A stretch of 6,989 nt of DNA. Source: Balneolaceae bacterium. Its GTDB lineage: Bacteria; Bacteroidota; Rhodothermia; Balneolales; Balneolaceae. Location of the stretch: the NCBI GenBank assembly GCA_021767245.1, contig JAASTO010000142.1:1-6989 (forward strand), read 5' to 3'. The notes under the pieces are model-generated. The model searched no databases and had not been told where the DNA came from. It saw only the letters and a program-made list of their open reading frames with translations. Positions 1 through 5,422 of the stretch are shown in pieces. Each line of letters begins with the position of its first letter. Position 1 is the first letter of the stretch. Position numbers and translations under genes: made by a program.

Positions 1-681
1 AAAGTATTAGAAGCCAAACACCTGAATAAATACTTTCACAAACCCGTGGAATTTCACGTGCTGAAGGATATCGCTCTTTCTATCTATTCCGGGGAGTTTG
101 CTGCCATAGTGGGGCCCTCGGGCAGCGGTAAATCTACTTTGTTGTACGCTCTCTCTTCATTGGATCGTGAATATGAGGGAGAGGTTTTGTTTAATGATGT
201 AGAATTGAAAACGCTGACCAACGAAAAACTGGCTCATCTCAGAAACCGATCCATAGGCTTCATTTTTCAGTTTCATTATCTGCTGGCTGATTTTACTGCC
301 CTGGATAATGTGATGCTGCCCGGACTCAAACTTGGTGAACTCCCTCATGAGGAGCTGGAGGAAAAGGCGATGCAAAAGCTCGATCTGCTGGGGATCGCAG
401 ACCAAGCGATGAAAAAAGTGAACCGATTATCCGGAGGGCAACAGCAGCGGGTATCTATTGCCAGGGCCCTGATCAACGAACCGCGCATCATCTTTTGTGA
501 TGAACCAACCGGTAATCTTGATTCAAAGAATGCGAAGGTGGTATTCGATATGCTTAAGAACCTGACCCGTGAGTTTGACCAAACCATTCTTATGGTCACA
601 CACGATGATTCTTTTTCATCTGAAACAGACCGACAGATCCAGCTACTGGATGGACGTATTATTCATAAGGAAAATTATTAA
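1..681 (+). CDS. lolD: LolD-type ABC transporter ATP-binding protein, 5' end outside window
   Basis: This is the ATPase subunit of a LolCDE/MacB-class ABC system. LolD family members power release of lipoproteins from the inner membrane to the carrier LolA. The reading frame is open from base 1, and the first visible residues (KVLEAKHLNKYF) are a normal LolD N-terminus. The GTG at 46 is therefore internal, and the real start probably lies only a few bases off the window. Counting from the first visible residue, the motifs are Walker A GPSGSGKST (38-46), Q-loop Gln90 in FIFQFHYLL, signature LSGGQ (143-147), Walker B with D167-E168 followed by PTGNLDS, and switch His201 in MVTHD. The stretch FQFHYLLADFTALDNVMLP closely resembles the LolD Q-loop region. 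All catalytic motifs are intact and the length (226 visible residues) is normal. No permease follows it, so a LolC/E partner must be upstream or elsewhere. A MacB-like efflux ATPase is the main alternative. Confidence 0.88.
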   Translation, partial: KVLEAKHLNKYFHKPVEFHVLKDIALSIYSGEFAAIVGPSGSGKSTLLYALSSLDREYEGEVLFNDVELKTLTNEKLAHLRNRSIGFIFQFHYLLADFTALDNVMLPGLKLGELPHEELEEKAMQKLDLLGIADQAMKKVNRLSGGQQQRVSIARALINEPRIIFCDEPTGNLDSKNAKVVFDMLKNLTREFDQTILMVTHDDSFSSETDRQIQLLDGRIIHKENY

Positions 682-706
682 GCTCACTTTTACCTCGATT
701 TTCTTT

Positions 707-715
707 TAATCTTTG
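707..715 (+). promoter_or_regulatory. possible Bacteroidota-type -7 element for the PnuC-family gene
   Basis: TAATCTTTG resembles the Bacteroidota -7 consensus TAnnTTTG, but with three rather than two bases between TA and TTTG. It would place transcription start near 722 and give a leader of about 38 bases. No convincing TTTG lies at the -33 distance; only a TTTT at 688-691 is visible. The call is weak. The 78-bp gap (682-759) holds no thiamine pyrophosphate riboswitch: the conserved CTGAGA element and its partner helix are absent. Confidence 0.25.
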
Positions 716-759
716 CAACAGTTGTTATCTTCACGGCTGAATTTCCCGCAAATAACACT

Positions 760-1416
760 ATGGAATTTTTAGATTACATCATTGACGGTATCATCACCGG
801 AGTTATTAATACCACCCTGCTTGAATGGATAGCCGTTGCTACCGGTTTGGCCAGCGTCTGGTATTCCATGAAGGAAAATATCCTGGTTTATCCTACCGGA
901 ATTGTCAGCGTACTCATCTATGTGTACATCGCTTTTCAATACAAGCTGTACGCCGACATGGGAGTGAATTTCTACTACTTTGTGGTCAGTGTTTATGGCT
1001 GGTATTACTGGGTACATCCAAAAAACGATTCGAGGGAACAGGTGCCGGTTACCATGAATTCACGCAACGAAAACCTGTTTTCTGTGGCCCTGACGGTCGG
1101 TTCTTTCAGTATCCTGTATTTTGTGCTTTCCAATTTTACAGACAGTGATGTGGCTTTTTGGGATTCCCTGACCACTTGTTTTGCTATCCTCGGTATGTTT
1201 TTGATGGCCCGAAAAAAACTGGAGAGCTGGGTGGCATGGATCATAACGGATCTGATCTCAATTCCTCTTTATTTCTACAAGGGATTGGTCCTTACCAGTT
1301 TTCAGTTCCTGGTTTTTACAGGTATTGCCTTTGCCGGTTATTTTGCCTGGAAGAAATCGATGGAAAAGGAAGCCGAGAAGAGAAAGATGAATTCTGCAGT
1401 GACTACACCAAAATAG
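760..1416 (+). CDS. PnuC-family vitamin transporter, probably thiamine-type PnuT
   Basis: This is an inner-membrane facilitator of the PnuC family (SWEET-like fold, about seven membrane helices). The family moves unphosphorylated vitamin precursors that are then trapped by a cytoplasmic kinase. Several hydrophobic helices are visible. Family hallmarks include YPTGIVSVLIYVYIAF (44-59), YADMGVNFYYFVVSVYGWYYW (64-84) and a late helix with W157-x-x-W160-x-x-x-D164 followed by LISIPLYFYKGL. The last 20 residues are charged and probably cytoplasmic. At 218 residues it is of normal length. The ATG at 760 is chosen because the next Met (37) would remove the first helix; it has no Shine-Dalgarno sequence. 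The gene ends 10 bp from the convergent thiamine pyrophosphokinase gene. Nicotinamide riboside PnuC is usually paired with NadR-type kinases, and none is visible here, so thiamine is the better-supported substrate. Family membership is near certain; the substrate is inferred. Confidence 0.9.
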   Translation: MEFLDYIIDGIITGVINTTLLEWIAVATGLASVWYSMKENILVYPTGIVSVLIYVYIAFQYKLYADMGVNFYYFVVSVYGWYYWVHPKNDSREQVPVTMNSRNENLFSVALTVGSFSILYFVLSNFTDSDVAFWDSLTTCFAILGMFLMARKKLESWVAWIITDLISIPLYFYKGLVLTSFQFLVFTGIAFAGYFAWKKSMEKEAEKRKMNSAVTTPK

Positions 1417-1426
1417 AAAAACAGGA

Positions 1427-2041
1427 TCAACGCTCGTAGAAAAGTACTAATTCCCCTTGTTTGATCTCAACTGAGATCTCATCCGAAATGGATTCATTGG
1501 AAGTACCATCGCGTACACCGTTTTTCAGGCTTTCATTATCAAGTGCGTACTTAAGTCCCTCAGTGGTGATCCCGGACACCTCACCTGAGATCGGAAATAA
1601 TGATACTATATTCCCAACCGGAAGCCTCTTCATCACCTGATCCTGAACCAGAATGGCATCAAACACCTCATCCCGAAAAACAAGTTGCCTGAACCGGGAA
1701 TGAAACTGGTTCAGCACGGATAGATTTTTCAGTGAATGATCCATTCGCCGGCCGAATGCGCCCAATACCACACAGGTTTCTACCCCCTGTTGCAGGGCAT
1801 AAGTGAGAGCCTTTTCCAGGTCATTGGTTTCCTGATCAGGTTTGTGGATCACTTTAAAAGTAGGACTCTCAGGAGCTTCAAAACTATCTAAATCACCGAT
1901 CACTGCATCCGGGGTAAAGCCATGCTTGAGAATGGTCCGGCTTCCACCATCGGCTCCAAATAGCAGGTCAGCGGTTTCAATTTCCTGTTCCAGAAGTTCT
2001 TTGGTCGGGGGAAATCCGTTACTAACTATAACTGCGTGCAT
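1427..2041 (-). CDS. thiamine pyrophosphokinase
   Basis: This cytoplasmic enzyme transfers pyrophosphate from ATP to thiamine, giving thiamine pyrophosphate and AMP. It is the direct salvage route for imported thiamine. The N-terminal catalytic domain shows G29-ADGG (29-33), G49-DLDS (49-53), the acidic segment D69-QETNDLEKAL (69-79) and G94-AFGRRMDHSL (94-104), all typical metal- and substrate-binding motifs of the family. The C-terminal beta domain that completes the thiamine site is present, with TTEGLKYAL (159-167), GTSNE (179-183) and the closing V-x-x-x-x-G-x-L-x-x-F strand. Length (204 residues) and gene ends are normal, so it looks functional. The ATG at 2041 starts right at the first beta strand (MHAVIVSNG), supporting that start; only a poor Shine-Dalgarno match is seen. 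The gene is convergent with the PnuC-family transporter and divergent from nrnA. Family members carry the names thiN or tenR-type TPK; I leave the symbol blank. Confidence 0.95.
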   Translation of the reverse strand: MHAVIVSNGFPPTKELLEQEIETADLLFGADGGSRTILKHGFTPDAVIGDLDSFEAPESPTFKVIHKPDQETNDLEKALTYALQQGVETCVVLGAFGRRMDHSLKNLSVLNQFHSRFRQLVFRDEVFDAILVQDQVMKRLPVGNIVSLFPISGEVSGITTEGLKYALDNESLKNGVRDGTSNESISDEISVEIKQGELVLFYER

Positions 2042-2113
2042 CAGGTTAATTCTGTTCCTTTAATTCGTCTTAAAATACATGGATTTGTGCCAATCTTCGC
2101 CTATTTTTGGTGC

Positions 2114-2120
2114 AAGGAGA
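2114..2120 (+). promoter_or_regulatory. strong Shine-Dalgarno site that fixes the nrnA start
   Basis: AAGGAGA lies four bases before the ATG at 2125, which is optimal spacing. A longer reading from a TTG at 2107 would put this site inside the coding sequence and add six residues (MVQGES) that are not part of the family. The ATG at 2125 is therefore the start. The other internal genes in the window lack a comparably good site. Confidence 0.75.
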
Positions 2121-2124
2121 ATCT

Positions 2125-3093
2125 ATGTTTAAAGAATTTATTTCAAAAGTATTACAACACGATAATGTAGCCATTTTTTCACACCTCAGGCCGGATGGAG
2201 ACTGCCTTGGTTCGCAGGTAGCCCTGGCGCTTTGGGTGAAGAATAACGGAGTGGAGGTATCAGCCTATAATGAAGATGCGATCCCTGAAAATATGACCTG
2301 GCTGCTCAACTCGGTTTCCATCAAAAAACCCAGACCGGCAGATCTTGAAAATTATGATGCCTTCATTCTGGTAGATGGTAATGCCCTGCATCGGTTTGGT
2401 GGCGTTGCCGAACAAATCCTGAAAACGGATAAACCGGTGTATATGATCGACCATCACCCTGACCCCGATGATATTTTTGAGGCGCCTGTGTCCGTCGTTT
2501 CGGCATCATCAACCTGTGAACTTATCTATCACTTATATGCTGAGCATGATGTGGATCAAATTGATGCGGAAGCTGCTAAAGCCATGTATCTCGGCATGGT
2601 CACCGATACCGGTTCCTTCCAGTTCGACAGCGTTAAACCGGCCACCATGCATGCCGCAGCCGACCTGTTGGAACGCGGACGGTTCACCCCAAATCTGATA
2701 GCAGAAAAGATCTACTCATCCCGGCCCCTGAGGCAGCTTAAGTTGTTGAGTCAGGCTTTGGATACCATCACCTTGCACGAAAATGGAGTTTTCGCTTCTA
2801 TAACTATCACACAGGAAATGTTCAGGCTGACCGACACCAGCAGTGAGGATACTGAAGGGTTTGTTCAATATCCGTTGAGTGTGGAAGGCGTAAAAGCCTG
2901 CATTCTCTTCAGGGAGGATGATAACGGCAGGATCAAGCTGAGCCTGCGCTCACAAAGTGATGACATTGATGTTAACAAATGGGCCCGAAATTTTAATGGC
3001 GGAGGACATCAGAAAGCAGCCGGAGCCCATTATGAGGGAACCCTTGCGGATGCAATAAAGGATGTGATCGCTGTTGGTGCTGAACAATTATAA
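2125..3093 (+). CDS. nrnA: DHH/DHHA1 phosphoesterase, NrnA family (oligoribonuclease / pAp phosphatase)
   Basis: NrnA-type enzymes degrade very short RNA oligonucleotides (nanoRNA) to mononucleotides, and many also dephosphorylate 3'-phosphoadenosine 5'-phosphate (pAp) to AMP. They replace Orn where it is absent; some homologues also act on pApA or c-di-AMP-derived linear products. From the ATG at 2125 the protein has 322 residues, a typical length. The DHH domain shows H20-LRPDGDCLGS (His20, Asp24, Asp26 as metal ligands), Asp84 in ILVDGN, the signature D109-H110-H111 and Asp161 in GMVTDTGSF. The DHHA1 domain follows, with substrate-binding G292-GGHQKAAG. Every metal-binding residue expected is present. 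It has its own ribosome-binding site and is divergent from the thiamine pyrophosphokinase gene across 83 bp. The next gene starts 59 bp downstream on the same strand, so co-transcription is possible, but no functional link is obvious. Which of the two substrates dominates cannot be read from sequence. Confidence 0.93.
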   Translation: MFKEFISKVLQHDNVAIFSHLRPDGDCLGSQVALALWVKNNGVEVSAYNEDAIPENMTWLLNSVSIKKPRPADLENYDAFILVDGNALHRFGGVAEQILKTDKPVYMIDHHPDPDDIFEAPVSVVSASSTCELIYHLYAEHDVDQIDAEAAKAMYLGMVTDTGSFQFDSVKPATMHAAADLLERGRFTPNLIAEKIYSSRPLRQLKLLSQALDTITLHENGVFASITITQEMFRLTDTSSEDTEGFVQYPLSVEGVKACILFREDDNGRIKLSLRSQSDDIDVNKWARNFNGGGHQKAAGAHYEGTLADAIKDVIAVGAEQL

Positions 3094-3152
3094 ACACAGC
3101 CTTATATTCCTTTAACACACTGGTACCAAGAAATCTAAACAAACCCTGACAG

Positions 3153-4088
3153 ATGGATAAGGATTATACCCTTTTGATCATTGATGATGACCCTGCTATG
3201 CATATCATGCTTAAAACCATGCTGGGTACAGATTATAATATCATCAACGCAAATACCGCACAGGAGGGCATCAATAAACTGGCAGAAGAGAAGATCCATT
3301 TTATCCTGACCGATATTCATATGCCCGGAATGAGTGGTCTGGAATTCCTGGAGGCTTTGATGGCCGATGCTGACATGCAGAATATTCCGGTCCTGATCAT
3401 GACCAGTCTTCCCACCATAGATAAGGAGCAAAAAGCTCTGGGACTTGGGGCAGCCGATTTCATCGACAAATCCCTTTTTAACTCGGACCGGGAAGAGCTG
3501 ATCAATCGCATACGCATGAAGCTGGTGGCCAATGTGGACATCCCGGACCTGCCTGAAAAGCTTGAGCTTGATAAGAAAGAGATCACTAAAAGCGTGTTGT
3601 TTGAAGTTTCATCCGGTGATTTTGTCAGTACAGCACAGAAACTTTGTAAGATCATCTTCAATAAGCTGGAAGCCGAGCACCTTTCCTTCTGGACCATAAA
3701 CGAGGAAAACGTACAAATGCTTCTTGCCTACGGAATTCAGCTTCCCCGAAAATACGGACCCAAAGACCTTAAAGAGGAACCTACCTTTAAGCTGGTTCAG
3801 GAGCAAAAAAAGCCCTACCTGGTGAATAATGTCTTCAATTCGGAGAAAGGAATTCTTCCCGAACTTTCGGAGGATGAAGGCTTGCCGGCAGAGATCGGAA
3901 TCCCATTATTTGCCCTCACAGAAAAGGAGCTGATCCGGAATAAAATGAAGATCCCGCTAAATGTGCCTTTGTTTGGCTATGTGGTCATCAAAAGAAAACG
4001 TGTGTTCACCTCGCATGAATATAAACTGACCACACTTATGATGATGCAACTCGGCACCACACTCTGGCGACTTTACAACGATCTGTAA
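3153..4088 (+). CDS. response regulator receiver domain fused to a GAF-like domain, no DNA-binding output
   Basis: Residues 5-120 form a CheY-like receiver: acidic pocket D11-D12 (LIIDDDP), phosphoacceptor Asp54 in FILTDIHMPGMSGLEF, switch Thr84 in VLIMTS and Lys106 in AADFIDKS. The phosphorylation site is complete. The residue after Lys106 is Ser instead of the usual Pro. Residues from about 145 to 305 look like a GAF domain: a helix (TAQKLCKIIFNKLEAEHLSFWTI), alternating strands, then GYVVIKRKRVFTSHEYKLTTLMMMQL, the closing strand and helix typical of GAF folds. No helix-turn-helix, histidine kinase, GGDEF, EAL or HD motif is visible, so it probably acts by protein-protein contacts or by sensing a ligand. 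No histidine kinase gene lies in the window. It sits between nrnA (59 bp) and an HtrA-type protease gene (93 bp), same strand. The start at 3153 fits the receiver N-terminus; no Shine-Dalgarno sequence precedes it. The receiver call is very secure, the GAF call fairly so; the role is unknown. Confidence 0.85.
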   Translation: MDKDYTLLIIDDDPAMHIMLKTMLGTDYNIINANTAQEGINKLAEEKIHFILTDIHMPGMSGLEFLEALMADADMQNIPVLIMTSLPTIDKEQKALGLGAADFIDKSLFNSDREELINRIRMKLVANVDIPDLPEKLELDKKEITKSVLFEVSSGDFVSTAQKLCKIIFNKLEAEHLSFWTINEENVQMLLAYGIQLPRKYGPKDLKEEPTFKLVQEQKKPYLVNNVFNSEKGILPELSEDEGLPAEIGIPLFALTEKELIRNKMKIPLNVPLFGYVVIKRKRVFTSHEYKLTTLMMMQLGTTLWRLYNDL

Positions 4089-4129
4089 GAATCTCTGCCT
4101 GTTATGGCAATTGTATGCCGAATTTCTCG

Positions 4130-4159
4130 TTTGTAATATCCATTCAGCCAAAACATTTG
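4130..4159 (+). promoter_or_regulatory. possible Bacteroidota-type promoter for the HtrA-type gene
   Basis: TTTG at 4130-4133 is followed after 18 bases by AACATTTG (4152-4159). This approximates the Bacteroidota pattern of a -33 TTTG and a -7 TAnnTTTG, with one mismatch in the TA pair and spacing about one base short. Transcription would begin about 15-20 bases before the ATG at 4182, a short leader. It is only suggestive, since TTTG is common by chance. Confidence 0.2.
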
Positions 4160-4181
4160 AATAAGGCAAGTAACCGTTATC

Positions 4182-5384
4182 ATGATCAAATACAGTTTTA
4201 AAGTCCTATTACTTCTGACATTCGCAGCATGTTCAGCTCAGGAACCTGCCCCGGCTGATAAACCCATTCCTGTCGCATCCCTAAGCCCGGCCACCGAACC
4301 ACAAGAAGTGCGATCTGATGAGGCGGTTCCCGATGAAGGGACCCCACAGATCGATGTGGATGATTCGCGCCGGAATGCCATCACCAATGCCGTGCAGAAA
4401 GCCGGACCTGCCGTAGTAAGTATCACCGTTACAGAATTACAGCGTGGTTACACCCGGGAGTTTGACTCCTTCTTCTTCCGATATTTTGACGTTCCCATAC
4501 AGCGTGAAGTGCAAAGTGTGGGGTCAGGATTCATCATCTCTGAAGATGGCCTGATCGTCACCAACGAACATGTCGCCAGTAAAAATTCAAAGACCATCAT
4601 GGTGGCATTGTCAGATGGTAACACATATGAGGCTGAACTCTTAGGTTCCGATGAACTGGCCGACCTTTCCCTTTTAAAGATCAAAGATCAGGACAGAACA
4701 TACCCTTTCGTCGAGTTTGCGGATTCTGAAACTATCATGGTGGGCGAGTGGAGTATTGCCATGGGTAATCCTTTTGGCTTGTTTGCGGATGGTCAGCCTT
4801 CCGTAACGGTTGGCGTAGTGAGTGCAAAGGAACGTGATTTCCGTCCCGACCCACAGGATCCACGTGTTTATGTTGAGATGATCCAAACCGATGCGGCCAT
4901 TAACCGGGGGAATTCCGGCGGTCCTTTAGTGAATAGCAACGGAGAAGTGATGGGGGTGAATACCTTCATCTTTACGGGAGGAACCAGCAGTGGTTTTGTA
5001 GGGCTTGGGTTTGCCATTCCCAGCAATCGTGTACAAAAGATCATCTCTCAGCTTAAGGAATCAGGAACCGTTTCACTGGATTATGATCCCGGTATGAAGT
5101 TCGTTCCTGTAACCCGTCAGCTTATTATGCAGTATCCCGGCATTCCACGCGTACTGGGATTATTCGTCACAGAAGTAAATAAAAACGGACCGGCTTACGA
5201 AAGCGGTATCATGCCCGGTGATGTCATTGTTCAGATAGGTGAGGAACGGGTAACAAGTGATATGCACGCCTGGGCTCTCATGCGGGAATATGGTGAAGGT
5301 GAAACAATGGAGTTACACCTCATTCGTGATAATAAGCAGTATAAAACCGAAATGACCCTCAGAAAAAGAGTACAGGGCAGGTAA
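4182..5384 (+). CDS. HtrA/Deg-type serine endoprotease, single PDZ, predicted lipoprotein
   Basis: This is an envelope quality-control protease of the trypsin-like HtrA family, which cuts misfolded exported proteins. The N-terminus (MIKYSFKVLLLLTFAACS) is a lipoprotein signal peptide with a lipobox FAAC at 14-17; Cys17 would be lipidated. A Pro/Ala/Glu-rich tether (18-62) precedes the protease domain (about 63-295). The catalytic triad is intact: His130 in TNEHV, Asp161 in ELADLSLLKI and Ser245 in GNSGGPL. The activation and specificity segments are also present (AMGNPFG 193-199, GLGFAIPSN 274-282). One PDZ domain follows (about 303-395), with GLFVTEV as its binding-strand region and GIMPGDVIVQIG. 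With 400 residues and one PDZ it resembles DegS-like or one-PDZ HtrA proteins more than two-PDZ DegP/DegQ. Phe at lipobox position -3 is unusual but tolerated. A nearby receiver-GAF gene ends 93 bp upstream. The symbol is left blank because DegP, DegQ and DegS cannot be told apart here. Confidence 0.93.
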   Translation: MIKYSFKVLLLLTFAACSAQEPAPADKPIPVASLSPATEPQEVRSDEAVPDEGTPQIDVDDSRRNAITNAVQKAGPAVVSITVTELQRGYTREFDSFFFRYFDVPIQREVQSVGSGFIISEDGLIVTNEHVASKNSKTIMVALSDGNTYEAELLGSDELADLSLLKIKDQDRTYPFVEFADSETIMVGEWSIAMGNPFGLFADGQPSVTVGVVSAKERDFRPDPQDPRVYVEMIQTDAAINRGNSGGPLVNSNGEVMGVNTFIFTGGTSSGFVGLGFAIPSNRVQKIISQLKESGTVSLDYDPGMKFVPVTRQLIMQYPGIPRVLGLFVTEVNKNGPAYESGIMPGDVIVQIGEERVTSDMHAWALMREYGEGETMELHLIRDNKQYKTEMTLRKRVQGR

Positions 5385-5400
5385 AGAACCTCCGCCCTGT
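5361..5400 (-). terminator. probable rho-independent terminator of the minus-strand serine hydrolase gene
   Basis: ACAGGGC (5372-5378) pairs with GCCCTGT (5394-5400), and inside it AGGT (5379-5382) pairs with ACCT (5388-5391). Together they make an 11-bp stem with a 2-base bulge and a 5-base loop. Read on the minus strand, the stem is followed by ACTCTTTTTCT (5371 down to 5361), a T-rich tract, and it begins 22 bp after the hydrolase stop codon. On the plus strand no T tract follows, so it is less likely to terminate the protease transcript. The stem and tract cover the last codons and stop of the HtrA-type gene. Confidence 0.55.
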
Positions 5401-5422
5401 TCAGAGGTCAAACTGTTAATGA

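Noticed and set aside
46..48. GTG as the start codon of the ABC ATPase
   Set aside because: The frame is open to base 1 and the extra 15 residues match the family's N-terminal strand, so the gene starts outside the window.
825..1148. Long plus-strand open frame overlapping the transporter gene
   Set aside because: It lies wholly inside the transporter gene in another frame, has Cys/Arg-rich composition with no recognisable motif, and the transporter frame is clearly the real one.
2096..2110. TATTTTTG (2102-2109) as a -7 promoter element for nrnA, with TTTG near 2084
   Set aside because: The spacing between the two boxes is about 14 bases, too short, and transcription would start at or within the ribosome-binding site.
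3317..3697. 126-codon minus-strand open frame across the receiver-GAF gene
   Set aside because: It is a Ser-rich antisense shadow of a well-supported gene, without motifs or a start signal.
4106..4119. Small inverted repeat GGCA...TGCC after the receiver-GAF gene as a terminator
   Set aside because: The stem is only 4 bp and no real T tract follows.
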